64,000 bases of DNA. Origin: Chondrus crispus (lineage: Eukaryota; Rhodophyta; Florideophyceae; Gigartinales; Gigartinaceae). Shown in pieces: positions 40,157 to 51,000 of this stretch. Each line of letters begins with the position of its first letter. The first letter of the stretch is position 1. The notes beneath the pieces were generated by a model that saw nothing but the letters and a program-made list of their open reading frames with translations, searched no databases and was not told where the DNA came from. The translations under genes were made by a program, and so were the position numbers. Where the stretch lies: positions 43,658 to 107,657 of the forward strand of contig NW_005178994.1 in assembly GCF_000350225.1 (NCBI RefSeq). The letters are read 5' to 3'.

Positions 40157-42755
40157 CTACTCGACTGGCTGACCATTCAAGTGATTGCGGTTCCTTGCGG
40201 AAATGGCCTGTAGGTTCGAAAACAGCTGTTTCTCTTCGCAGACGCCGTTGACATTCATCGTCATTCCAGTTTGTATCATTGCCTTACGCGCGTACGACAA
40301 ACCATTTTTCTCTCTTTGCGCATTGACGTCCGGAATCGCGTCTGATGCCAAATTCAAGAAAAACACTTCCCAGGGTTATCTAGTTTTCTGCTCGCACCCC
40401 CTTTGCTCCCTATCCACTCGCCCTTGACATCAAACCAACCTTATATTCGTCCCACTGCTTTCTCCATGCATCCTTAATTTTGGAGATAACAAACGAACCG
40501 GCAGGCTGCTCCATGTCAGTCTTATTTGCAGGCAACTTGCGTAACTCCGTATAGATTTCCCGCAGAAGCTTTAAAACTGCGTTCGTCTCATTATGACCGG
40601 AACAGTTGTCCACACATAAAATTCGCTTTCTGCCGAAATTATCCTTCTTAATAGCCCTCGGTTCCGACAGACACGCCTGAGACACGCTGTTGTCCATCCA
40701 CCCCTTTGTAGTGCAATGCGCCTGTCAGGCAGAGACCGAGGTCCGATGGTCGAACGAAAATAACAAAAAGAACAAAAGCAACAACTGCGGATGGCGCAGA
40801 GCTACGGAGCGTCCGACTCTTCTTTCTCCGTTTAAACGAGCTTGCGAATCGTAGTAGCTCAGATTCATGATGAGGGTGGGGCACAGAGATATAGCCCGTC
40901 CCGGGATCGTTCTAGTAGAGACTTGCGAAGAGAATTGCTCGACGAGTGTGGGGAGGGGCGTGTACGTAGGGTACCCCGGTTCCACTGGGTTGTAAAACCA
41001 ATGCTCGTTGAGCTTCTTCGACACCTTGTAACGCGACAAGGCTTTCATCGGGGGCGTCGCAACGCAGCCCGACGGGATGAAATGAAAGTAGCAGCGCCAC
41101 ACCAATGTGCCGCCCGATGGCTCGAAACACCTTCACCGGTTCGGTCGCAACCAATACCGATGATTCTAACACTGAATTATACGCACGCAAAGCCCTTCGA
41201 GGTAGAAGTCGTTGCAACTGGCTCCGTCGTAAATAGGTCACTGTAGCAGCGCTACGACAACGTGTCGCCCGATGGCAAGGACACCTACACCGGTTCGGTC
41301 GCTACCAATACCGATGGTACTAACACAATATAAGGGAAATAGGTAGAATCAGAAATAGAAAAGGATAGGGAAATTAAGGAAAAAGAAAGGGAACCCCCGA
41401 GCGCAAAGTATAAACAAATCTGTAGTAGAAGGGAATGTCTTGTAAAAGACGGACTTCGACCAAGGCGATATCAGACTCTGGCCTCTCGGGTTACCTTTAC
41501 CGACTTGGTGGTCAGTGGGCAAAGATATAGATCGCCCCACTGGAGCCACTACAGTAGCTCGCGGCGCTAGATTCTAAATCTAATCTAATGTCAGCCAAAA
41601 CAATGCCAACTAATTAACTAAATAAAATAAAATAAATAAAATAACAACTGTGCAAATATTCACACGTGTGTCCCGCCAATCCTGGACTACAGTATTCACA
41701 TTCCACCTTAGTTTCTTTTCCCTTCACCCCCTTGGGCAACCCCTTATTGCACTACACCCTTCCTTCCAGACCGGTAGCACACGCCAGGTACGTTATCTTC
41801 CACTGCTCTAATAGTGTACGAGGAGTTTGGATTTTGAAGCACCAGCATAGGTGGCGCGATGCTTGCCTGCAGCCCGCCTGAGATTCGTACCATCATGGTA
41901 ATACCCTCGTCGCCAGAGACGACATCAGAATATTTAACTTTCTCATCTCCAAGAAAGCCAACTGTCCTGCCATTGTCCATGTTAAATACAAGGTGCGTCT
42001 CGTCGGCATTCTCTACTAGATCTTCATTTAGGTCGCCGGACTGGAAACCTCTCTTCAATGTCCCTAGGTGGAAGGCAACTGTTTTTCAATAATTAGTTGC
42101 TTTTCGGGGCTAACGGCAAGACTGCCCGCCTGACGACGAATTACATGTCCTTGCAAATCCGTAAATGTCCGCACCCAACGAATCGTTATCTTGTCGACAA
42201 CGGGGTTACCGTCAATGAAATTTGAAGATGCAAACAAGGCGTCACTCTCTGCATTGTGTATGAAATACGTTGCGGCACATGCCAGGAAATAAGGGCTTAG
42301 TTTAACAGTCAGCGCGTGCAATCGATCAATTTCTACCCGGAGTGCAGAGTATAAAGCTACGACCCACGCGGCTTTTTCGGATCCTCTCCCAGACATTGCT
42401 TTCAAGATTACCCATTTGAGACCGTAGTGTGTAACAGCTGATAAATTCCCAAGGCCCCTTCCCGACTGTGATAGTTCCATTACGTTCTCTGTATCATTCC
42501 ACTAGTGGACGGCTTTAGCATGATTGGCTTTGTAAGAACCCGTAAATAGATAAAAAATATGCGAATGGCCTTCGGCGCGAGCTTCTTCTCTCCGTGTTTG
42601 TTCAACTCTTCCACCACCCACTTCAGTACCAAGCGGCGCAGTGCTATCGTAAAATCTGAATGCGGTTTGCGCCTGTTAACCACAATTGAAGGGATTAAAT
42701 ACGCCTTGCCTAGGATTAAGCCGTAAGCGATCCAGTCTGCTACGCATGGCCGCAC
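40157..42755 (-). pseudogene. Pogo-like DDE transposase split by a solo LTR
   Basis: The minus strand encodes, in several frames, a large DDE transposase of a type common in oomycetes and algae. From N to C there is a helical N-terminal region (42755-42064), the first catalytic aspartate in ENADETHLVFNMDNG (about 42.0 kb), the second in RILCVDNCSGHNETN (about 40.6 kb), a motif near the third site reading TDMEQPAGSFVISKIKDAWR, where glycine replaces the usual aspartate, and a C-terminal stretch YARKAMIQTGMTMNVNGV (about 40.25 kb). A 1050-bp solo LTR separates the first two catalytic motifs. Frame changes, the missing third acidic residue and the insertion all show that it is dead. Terminal inverted repeats were not securely found. 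Confidence 0.8.
40707..41756 (-). mobile_element. Solo LTR, reversed, inside the DDE transposase
   Basis: A 1050-bp LTR of the Gypsy-1 subfamily (TGTAGTGCAATAAGG on the minus strand) with an exact 5-bp target duplication CCCTT at 40702-40706 and 41757-41761. It shows that Gypsy-1 relatives jumped after this DNA transposon had inserted. Confidence 0.93.
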
Positions 42756-43272
42756 GCTGATAGCAGCTTTTCCAATCCATATGTTTAGATTATCGCAACA
42801 CCGTTCTATAGGAACTAGTGTTCGGTCCTATAGTATTGCATTAAGACTAGTTTTCTCTCTTTTCAATTTCAATTTTTCGGCATATTTCTTTCAAATTAAG
42901 ATCCCCTCACAGCCACTATCCACGAGGATGCTACATGAGAGGTTTGCGGTTGTACTTCGTACCCTCCCCATGTAGACTAATAGGCTTTGTCTCTGTGGTA
43001 TTCTCCTTTTCTTGTAAGGTGCAAATGCACATAGTTTCACTTTACTATATTCTCTACTGGATACCTCTGATCTAAGATCTTCCTTTTGTGCTTTTCGTAT
43101 TTTCGGACTTTTTGTGTGTTTGATTTGTTTTCTTACGCAAAACGGCAGTTACTCAATTTTCCACTGATGTGCTGAGACCCTTCAGCGAAACCACTCGGTT
43201 TTCTTATGAGGATATATGCCTTGTTGTTCATGTAAGGCCTGTTGTAATTACAATTAATTGCAAATTACTAAC
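42756..43272. other. AT-rich stretch before Gypsy-2
   Basis: About 500 bp with no gene. It may hold the right end of the DDE transposon. A short imperfect inverted repeat around CTATAGGAAC near 42.8 kb was seen. Confidence 0.4.
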
Positions 43273-43615
43273 TGTCAGCGGAATATCATAAATTTCCAAG
43301 AGGTACTGTATTGTCCGGGGACTAACCCCGGGACAGTGGTCCCTTAATAGTGGACCCGATTGGTCCGTATGGTGACAAGTGTGACACGTGGGAAATCTCC
43401 CGCTGAAGGTTGATGTACATTCAGGTGGAAGATGTTTTTCCCGCGTTTACAAGAGGGCAGAACAGGACAACAAGAAAATAAAGGATACGCCACCTTTGCA
43501 TTCCGACTCAACGGCTCTCGCCCTTTCGCCCAGTACACACCGCATAAACAAAAATAATCCCTCGTCCTTTGCCTTTCCCCTCCCCTTCGCACGCCGCCCC
43601 TTTCCACTGCCAACA
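43273..43615 (+). repeat. 5' LTR of Gypsy-2, 343 bp
   Basis: Begins TGTCAGCGGAATATCATAAA and ends CTGCCAACA. Related copies are at 50699 and, reversed, at 52286-52628, which has exactly the same length. The flanking five bases are CTAAC. Confidence 0.88.
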
Positions 43616-43633
43616 TGGTACTCTTGTGAAGCG
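43616..43633 (+). other. Putative primer-binding site of Gypsy-2
   Basis: TGGTACTCTTGTGAAGCG directly follows the LTR. Its first 12 bases equal those of the Gypsy-3 primer site at 58991, so both families probably use the same tRNA. Confidence 0.7.
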
Positions 43634-43812
43634 TTGACAAAGAAGACGGCTCCCTGTCACAGTTTGACTGGTCGAAGCCTGCCGACGTCCAGAAGTTCTT
43701 CTTTGTCTTCGATAATGATGCCACCTCTGGCAAGTCGGACGAAGAAAGGGTATGTGAAATCCTTCGCTACCTGGAGGGAGATGCATTCGACTTCTTCTAT
43801 CAAGCATTCGTC

Positions 43813-46800
43813 ATGAACGGAGACATCAGTGCAGATGGCTCCGACTACCAGAAGGTCAAGAAGGCCTTGGTCAAGCGGTTCGCCCCGGTTGAATCGCCTG
43901 AAGATGTGATTCGGGACGCGATGGCCGCTCGCCTTTCTTTCGGGTACCTCAGTGGATCCCTTCAAAACTCAGACCGTCTCTACGAGAAGGCGGGATTCAT
44001 CGACGAGGCGAAGTTTGGATTGCTTCGCAACGCTGTGATTGAACATCTCAAGTTGGCCCAATTGGCCATCTATCGGGATGCAAAGACCTACAAAGCCCTA
44101 TTCAATGCGGTCATGAACTTCTGCTCTGGTCGCTACGTCTTTCAAGCGGCGGCGAACTCCATGAGTAGTTCGCGCTACAACGCGTTGGAGAGCTCGCAAG
44201 GTATGTACGAGCCGAGAGGTCAAGTTGGATCGGAAAGGGTCATGATGCTGTCAAACGCTCCCTTGTCTTCACTCGAGACGAACGTTGACGCTTTAAGGAA
44301 TCAGCTTGCCGACCTTTCCCTCATGGTCAAGAAGAACCAGTCGAGGAATGAGGAAACACCGTTCTGCCCCGTCCAGGATCGTACCTGTTCATATTGCAAG
44401 CGCCCGGGTCATGGCTCTAATAGATGCGATGCGAATCCGCATAGGGACACGAAATTCGCTCGTTGCGGAACATTTGGTCATTCGGGAACAAGCAGTTGGC
44501 CTCGAATTGGACCGCAGAGGGGAGGTAGTAGCTCCTACTCTCCTAAAAAGACTCAAGCCGGTGCTACCGTGTCGAAGACACTAGGCGGCTCCGCAGGAAA
44601 TCAAGTGAGTGTCGTGACGCACGACGAACTCCTCGCTGATGAGGAGTTAGTGGCATCACTCAAGAGAAACGCCGATGGAGAGCCGGTGGCCAAGACGCGA
44701 AAGGATGGTGGCGGTGAGCCAATCTCGTCCCTCCTCAACCCGCGTAAGTACTGGACCCCGAACCCCATGCGGAAACCTCCTAAGCCTGGCCGTCGAACAA
44801 GAAAGAAGAGGACGAGTAAGAAGAATGCCGTCCAAGAGCACTTCGGAAAGTACGATGTGGTCTCTTTCCTCACGAACACCCCCTCTGGTTTGAGTTTCGG
44901 TCAACTGCTTCGAGGAGATGGCGACGAGGCCAAGAAAGAGATCCGTCGTTTCTTCAACAGTCGCCCTAGACGCCCCGTAGCCGCTTTGATCGGTACTCTG
45001 CCGAAATGTCTGAAAGTAGTTTCGTTACAAGTCTACGGAACACAAATGAGGGCTTTGCTAGACTCAGGAGCAATCCCTAATGCTGTGAATGCTTCTGTGG
45101 CATCTAAGCTCTCTCTGTCTCCAAAGCCGACCTCGACGAAGATATCGGTCGCCAATGGGAAAAGACAACCTGCCTGGGTTCCATCGAGGACGTTCCCGCT
45201 TCGTTCAACGGCACTGTTAACTTGAAAGATCCCCGGTTGACATGTTAATCGGGTATTCAACTCTCGAAGAACTTCAAGCCTGCATCGACCTAGGTCACCA
45301 ATCTGTTAAAATGGTGATTGGAAACAAAACCATGATAATGAGTTTGGAGTTGGACCAAGTAAGTCTTATCGTGGCAGGTTCGGAGACGGATAGTGAAGAC
45401 TTTACTTCTGATGTTGAGTCGCTCGCCTGAGAAAGTTCGTCGGAAGAAGAGACCTATGTGGTCGCCATCCTTGGCGATGACCCGTTCGAGCAAGACGCGA
45501 CTGTGGACGGAGCGATGAAAGAAAAGGATGAAACAGAGTCACCCAATTCCAATGCCGTCAACGAGACAGTTAGAATTCTTCGTGAGAGACTTGCTCATCT
45601 CGACAATGAAGCTCGAAGCATCGTCGAGACCGCATTAATGGATAAGAGTATTGTCGGCACATCTCTCGACGACCTTCGGCCTGCAGAAGTCCCAATTAAG
45701 AATCATTTCGAGTTAGATGATACGAATCCAATCGACCACTCGGCATGGAGAATAGCTCCGTTGCATATATGCAACGATGTATATATGTCGAGCTCTTTCC
45801 GCACAATTTCGTTATAACGAAATTGTGCGGAAAGAGCTCGACAGAATGCTGGAAGCAGGAATCATCACCCCTCCCAGCTCCGCATGGTCCTTCCCGGTGG
45901 TCCTCGTATCCAAAACGATGGTAATCCGCGCTTCTGTGTTGATTGACAGAGACTGAACCAGAGGATGAAGGCAGACCGACGGCCTTTGCCAAAAACCCAG
46001 CAGATATTTGACGAATTGGAAGGAAGTGCGTACTTCACTTGTCTAGATTTGTTCAGAGGTTACTGGCAATTCGGATGGCACAACAATGCAATGAAAATAC
46101 TACTTTTGTCTGCCGCCCGGGACGTATAAGGTCGAAGATATGCCCTTTAGATTGATGAATGCGCTTTCAACATTTCAAAGAATGATGGATACAATCCTTC
46201 CAGGAGTGTCGTTTGTGCGTGTACACCACGATGAAGTTGTAGTGTTCTCCAAGAATCTAGAAAAACATCTTCGGCACCTGCAGCAATTATTGGATGTGAT
46301 TGATGAGGCTGGTCCTAAGCTTAAGTTGACGAAGTGTAACTTCGCCCAAGCGAAGATCAAGTTGATTGGTCATATTGTCGACAAGAGCGGGATTGATGTA
46401 GACCTGGGCAAGTTCGAAGAAATCCGGAATGCACCGATCCCGACCACTACGACAGAACTTAAGAGTTTTCTCGGGTTAGCAAGCTACTACCGTCGCTTCA
46501 TTTACAAGTTTGCCGATATCGCTGCTATACTCTTTGCGGCTACATCCGGAAATGCCCGATTGAAATGGACGGGAGAAATTCCAGAAGCCTTTCAGGAACT
46601 ACGTATTAAGTTGACTTCCCCGCCCGTCTTGGCTTATCCAGACTTCGAGAAGCCCTTCATCGTTGAGACAGATGCGTCCTCGGTCTCCGTCGGAGCTGTC
46701 TTGGCTCAAAAGACCATCCAGTACGCAAGTCGTTCTATGAATACATCTGAGCGCAAGTACTCCGCTTGTGAGCGTGAGTCGCTTGCGGTCATCTTTTCTT

Positions 46801-48207
46801 TGAAGAAATTTCTTGTTTATGTGCTTTCGTCTACACCTTTCAAATTCATTACTGTTCACCAGGCTCTTAGTTAGGCCTTTCGCGAGAAGGACATCCACGG
46901 TCGTTTGGTTCGTTGGCTAGACTTCTAGCTGAGTACGACTTCACCGTGTAATATCGTCGTGGCTCGGCAAATAGTGCAGCTGACTATCTTTCTCGTATTC
47001 AGCCCGAAAACGGAGGCGACTCTATTGGCCTAGAAGAGGGAGGACTTGCCTTGGCCATAACCACCCCAGTCTACTCTACAGGAGATCTAGAAGAGTCTTG
47101 TGGAGACATCCTGTCATATCTGCAAGGCGAAACTCCGGTTGGGTTGGATGACCGCAGGAAATCTCGCATGAAGACTAATGCGAAGAACTTTCTTGTGTGG
47201 GAGTCTAAGACTTTCCGTCGTACCATTCATGGTCTTCGTGTTGTTATCCCAATATCCTATCGTGAGAAGATACTGAAGGGTTTCCATGAAGACATTGGGC
47301 ATTGGGACTTGAAGACTACTCGTCAATTTGTCACAGAAAGGTACTGGTGGCCGACCGTTTATATGGACGTCAGAGACTACGTGAAGAGTGGTGACGGGTG
47401 TCAGATGGCACGCCCGATTCTCAAGTACAAAAATACTTTGCGCTTTCCTATTTCAAGCTTGTTTGATGTTTTCTGTGTTGACTTTGGCGGCCCCTTCCCT
47501 GCCACCTCGTTCGGAAAACGCTTCTTGTTAGTTGCTGTCGAACATCTGACAGGATGGCCAATTGCGATAGCCACCGCTGATAGTACTGCTCAAGTGGTTC
47601 TTGACTTCGTCAAGAGAGAAATTATGTACTCATTTGGCCCCCCGCAGACCATTGTCCCTGACAATGTAACTAGCTTCACAGCCTCAGCCGTTTTAGCTTC
47701 ATGGCTCGGCACGGCATCACGTGGCGCACAGTTCTCGCCTACGCTTCCATGTCTAATGGTAGAGCGGAGAGAATGGTCGGAACGTTGAAGGCTGCCGTTC
47801 GAAAAACAGTTCCGGAGACTGGAATGGAGTGGGACAAAACACTCACTCAAGTTCTATATGGATGTTGCCGACGCCCCCTGAGAAATGGCGCGCCGCCTTT
47901 CGAATTAATGTATGGGGCCCCACCTCGGATGGACCCCGGCGTCGAGATGGGCGCAAGTGTAGTTGTTCCCTACTCAGACGTTCATCGTTATTTGGAACTC
48001 CTAGCTGGGTCTCTTCCACGGGCAATCCGCTCAGGAGCTTCAGCAGAGAAGAAGATTGTTGTTGCGTCCTCTCACTTCTTCCAAGAGGGAGATGAAGTGC
48101 TCGTGGCCCAAGGGACCGCTTTCGGGGACACAAAATGGCCTGCATTCGTATCAAAGCTGTACAGACCCTGCAGAATCCTGGAATTACGTCATTCTTGCTA
48201 TGTGTGA
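43813..48207 (+). CDS. Gypsy-2 gag-pol region (fossil)
   Basis: Gag with a zinc knuckle CSYCKRPGHGSNRC (about 44.4 kb) precedes a protease motif LLDSGAIPNAV (about 45.06 kb). Reverse transcriptase and RNase H follow between about 45.8 and 46.9 kb (FRLMNALSTFQRMMDTI, FLGLASYYRRFIYKF, VETDASSVSVGAVLAQ). Integrase is at about 47.1-48.2 kb (GHWDLKTTRQFVTERYWWPT, VFCVDFGGPFPATSFGKRF). The order is that of Ty3/gypsy; no chromodomain was seen. The frame is broken in several places. Confidence 0.8.
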
Positions 48208-48440
48208 AGGTCTCGTAATGGCCTAATATCGAGGCAACCTATTCATGCTCGCTGACTCGTACCCTACCGTGGGAGGAAGGACGAACGGCCCACCATGGCG
48301 TGAGGATAACTCCGTTCTGTAGTAGAATGATTAAGTGCATTAACGCTGAACAATAAGCATGACGCATGAACCCCTTTAATGCAATTAGAACCTAGAAACT
48401 AGAAGGGAAACCACTGCATACAACACAGAACGCAACTTGG
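48208..48440. other. Short region between Gypsy-2 integrase and the antisense ORFs
   Basis: No gene or repeat recognised. Confidence 0.4.
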
Positions 48441-49028
48441 CTACTTTGATTTGCTGCGTTTAGGATGAATCTTTCGACGTTTGCGTCGATTGTTTGTGGA
48501 TGCATGTACAAGACAAACCTCTTGCATCTCGTGAATCTCCAGCAAACGAACCCCATCACCAAAACAGAGCTGATGGGCTTCCAGGGAAAACGTGAGCGGA
48601 TATGGTTCCATGTGGCCCAATATGATTCGCTCGGTCAATGATACACACACGCTATGCAGCTTGTTTGTGCTTCCTTCAAGCGTGGCGACAGACAATCCTG
48701 AGCGGATATTCAAAAGTCTGTCTAGAGTCGGTATCGATCCGAATGGATGCTTGAGTGCCAACTCGTTTTGCTTGAGATGCTTATTGGCGCCCTTCAGATT
48801 GCGATTACGGCGAGGGAGCCTGTCATGCTGCACAAACGAGGAGGAGTGGTCTCTAAAGTGCCCCCAGTAGTGGGAAGCTAATCGAGGGGCACCAAGAAGA
48901 TGTATAAAGTTGCATATAGCCGCCGGAATGCAAAGATTCGTCTTGTCCTGATATGGCGTTCCACCCAGACGTTTTAAATGGACCAAAGATGCGGAAGAAC
49001 TCGCAGGTCGTGCACCAGACACAGACAT
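48441..49028 (-). CDS. Unrecognised antisense ORF with basic C-terminus
   Basis: ATG 49028 begins 195 residues, and the frame is already open from about 49,255. The composition is protein-like throughout, with stretches such as PAAICNFIHLLGAPRLASHY and SLEAHQLCFGDGVRLLEIHE. The end (NNRRKRRKIHPKRSKSK) would serve as a nuclear localisation signal. No family was recognised. It overlaps the end of the H3-tail ORF in a different frame of the same strand; whether the two are parts of one gene is not settled. It lies antisense between Gypsy-2 integrase and 3' LTR. Confidence 0.45.
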   Translation of the reverse strand: MSVSGARPASSSASLVHLKRLGGTPYQDKTNLCIPAAICNFIHLLGAPRLASHYWGHFRDHSSSFVQHDRLPRRNRNLKGANKHLKQNELALKHPFGSIPTLDRLLNIRSGLSVATLEGSTNKLHSVCVSLTERIILGHMEPYPLTFSLEAHQLCFGDGVRLLEIHEMQEVCLVHASTNNRRKRRKIHPKRSKSK

Positions 49029-49642
49029 CGGCAGAGAACGCCCTGGATTCTTCTGACGCCACGCATCGATGACAAGGTAGGCTGAAATTTGATATCGGCC
49101 ATTAACGTAGAAAGTTGAGTTGGAGAGAACGTGCTCAGAAGATTGATCACCACCACAGACTTGAAGAGTGTAGAGAAGAATGGCATGCTTCGACTTGTCC
49201 TGATAGCTGACCGCGTTGTACTTGTCGTCCTCAAAACAGATTGACGCGATATCTCACGACTCCTCGTCAATAGATCATAGGTGCGAGCATCATTGAGTGA
49301 CTCTGTTATACCAATGCGGGAAAGTTCATCCATAAGAATTCTGCGGTCTCCTCTCACGCCTAAATGGATCAGGATATGTCGTCCGAAGAGCCGCACCATC
49401 TCGGTCTGGTCGAGGTCACATCTCCTGAGCTGCAACCCAACCCAAACGTGGTACGGGTACCGCTGAGTGCCTTCAGTGCTCTTAGAGAACTTCTTAATAT
49501 CTCTTCTTTTCGATAATTTCCACACCATAGTCTCCCGAGCATCTTGCTCCTCACGCGAAAGCCGAGCTGCCTTCGTCGCTATTTGCTTCCGCGGAGCTTT
49601 GCCGCCCGTGCTCCGACGCGCGGTTTGCCTCGCCTTCGCCAT
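48974..49642 (-). CDS. ORF with histone H3-like N-terminal tail, antisense within Gypsy-2
   Basis: From ATG 49642 the 222-residue frame starts with a near copy of the histone H3 tail: 22 of the first 28 residues after Met match H3, including QTAR, STGGKAPRKQ and ATKAAR. H3 lysines 14, 18 and 23 are kept, whereas positions 4, 9 and 27 are Arg, Arg and Leu. A stretch resembling the H3 alpha-N helix follows (KRRDIKKFSKSTE, compare H3 LREIRRYQKSTE). After this the sequence no longer matches the histone fold; it has a helical-looking part with MVRLFGRHILIHLGVRGDRR. H3 tails are the substrate of chromatin-modifying enzymes, so the ORF may mimic or compete with H3. The gene lies antisense between integrase and 3' LTR of Gypsy-2, and its 5' flank is repeated at 51001-51194. 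It could also be a decayed host H3 copy. Expression is unknown. Confidence 0.6.
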   Translation of the reverse strand: MAKARQTARRSTGGKAPRKQIATKAARLSREEQDARETMVWKLSKRRDIKKFSKSTEGTQRYPYHVWVGLQLRRCDLDQTEMVRLFGRHILIHLGVRGDRRILMDELSRIGITESLNDARTYDLLTRSREISRQSVLRTTSTTRSAIRTSRSMPFFSTLFKSVVVINLLSTFSPTQLSTLMADIKFQPTLSSMRGVRRIQGVLCRCLCLVHDLRVLPHLWSI

Positions 49643-49664
49643 ACCAGTGAGATCCTTTTGCGGG

Positions 49665-49868
49665 GGCCAGACTCGGGGATTGAAACTCCACCTGAGCACT
49701 GCCACACACGCAAGCAGACCAAGTATCTCTGGTAAAGAAGAGCTCGAATTGCTATTCCGGCTGGGCAAGGTCTTCGCGGGAATAATGAAAAAGTTACAGT
49801 TAGTATGTGCACTCAAGTTGTGCGAACAATGGATTAATGGTTTAATGTTAGAGAAAAATACTTACAGT
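49665..49868 (-). repeat. 5' flank of the H3-tail ORF, repeated at 51001-51194
   Basis: This about 204-bp segment lies just upstream of the H3-tail ATG. A second copy of about 194 bp at 51001-51194 in the same orientation is roughly 90% identical. On the minus strand both copies begin ACTGTAAGTATT, whose GTAAGTAT is a consensus 5' splice donor, so a 5'-UTR intron is possible. Two copies imply that the ORF belongs to a repeated family. Confidence 0.75.
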
Positions 49869-50698
49869 GAGGCCCCAGGTGCACACGAGGCAACATGGAG
49901 CGATTGGGGGAGTGGTGTCGATGGTGACACTAAATTGGGTGACTTTGGGGATTACGGTTGTCAAGGTAGATGTAGTGCACTGACACAGCTAATCTTTTAT
50001 TCAGGACACCTGTCCCCGACCCGCGCAGCTCCTTCTCCGGCGCACACGGGTACCAGTCGCCACATGTAGCAGGGCATCAAGGCCCCCGTGCACAAGTGTC
50101 AAACCCCACGTGTAATGGGTGTCATACCTCCTTACCAAAAAAGGATTTTCTCAGGCCACCGCCGCCGTGTTAATTTAGTATTTTTAGTTTTATTAATTAT
50201 AGCTCCGATGTCGGCTAGTATATAGCCGACGTCCGACCATAAGTAAACCCTCACGAATCCTTGGGTCTAGAACTTGGGTTTCTGGAACGGAGCCCTAGCC
50301 TCGCGTCGGTCCCCACCCTACGACGGTACCCTGCGAGCCATCTGCGTCCCGATTCCCACCTATCTCTACCGCGCGCGTCGTCCGCTACACACGGCCCTCC
50401 GCGCGACAGCTGTCCCTACCGCTCCGCCCCTCCTGGGCTCTACTTACCCCTTTTCCCCTTTATTTCCCTACTGCGTTAGACGCCCGGACCCCGTGCCGGT
50501 TACCCCACGGGTGGTCTCTCGAATCATCCCACGCGCCCCCGAAAGCGCGGTGCTCTGACTGAGGGGATTCCCAATCCTCCCCCTTAGTGCACGACAGTAA
50601 ACGACCCGGTGGTGACCCCGGCAGAGGACCAGGGACGACACGGAGGCCACGCCTTATACGTTGTGACCCACCCGGGTTCGGGTCTAGGGAGGGGATCG
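49869..50698 (+). other. 3' region of Gypsy-2 before its LTR
   Basis: About 830 bp without a supported gene. The last 60 bp (with CACGCCTTATACGTTGTGAC and a purine-rich TCTAGGGAGGGGATCG) recur before the reversed LTR at 52286-52628, so they form the conserved pre-LTR segment with the polypurine tract. Confidence 0.6.
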
Positions 50699-50990
50699 TG
50701 TCAGCGGAATATCATAAATTTACAGGAGGTACTGTACTGTCCTGGGACTAACCCCGGGACCGTGGTTCTTTAATAGTGGACCCAATTGGTCCGTATGGTG
50801 ACAAGAATCACACGTGGGAAATGTCCCGCTGAAGGTCGATGTACCTTCAGGTGGAGGATGTTTTCCCGTGCTTATATGAGGACAGAACAGGACAACAAGA
50901 ATATAAAGGATACGCCACCTTTGCATTCCGACTCAACGGCTCTCACCCCTTTCGCACAGTACCCGGCGCCTAAACAAAAACATTCTCCCT
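50699..50990 (+). repeat. 3' LTR of the Gypsy-2 family, incomplete on the right
   Basis: Begins TGTCAGCGGAATATCATAAA directly after the purine-rich tract and matches about 290 bp of the 343-bp LTR. It is more similar to the reversed LTR at 52286-52628 than to the 43273 copy. The repeat at 51001-51194 follows. Confidence 0.85.
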
Positions 50991-51000
50991 GCTCTGCAGG

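Larger units (their letters stand above)
43273..50990 (+). mobile_element. Gypsy-2: Ty3/gypsy element fossil with antisense ORFs
   Basis: A 343-bp 5' LTR, primer-binding site, gag, protease, reverse transcriptase, RNase H and integrase are followed by an antisense ORF region, a 3' leader with a purine-rich tract and a 3' LTR that is cut short on its right. The two LTRs differ by roughly a tenth, so the copy is old or the LTRs come from different insertions. It is broken, with several interruptions across gag-pol. Confidence 0.8.

Noticed and set aside
38354-41756. A second long-inverted-repeat transposon
   Set aside because: Again two LTRs in opposite orientation; the right one has its own duplication CCCTT within a transposase.
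48974-49642. An ordinary histone H3 gene
   Set aside because: Only the tail and an alpha-N-like stretch match; the histone fold is absent downstream and three methylated lysine positions are replaced.
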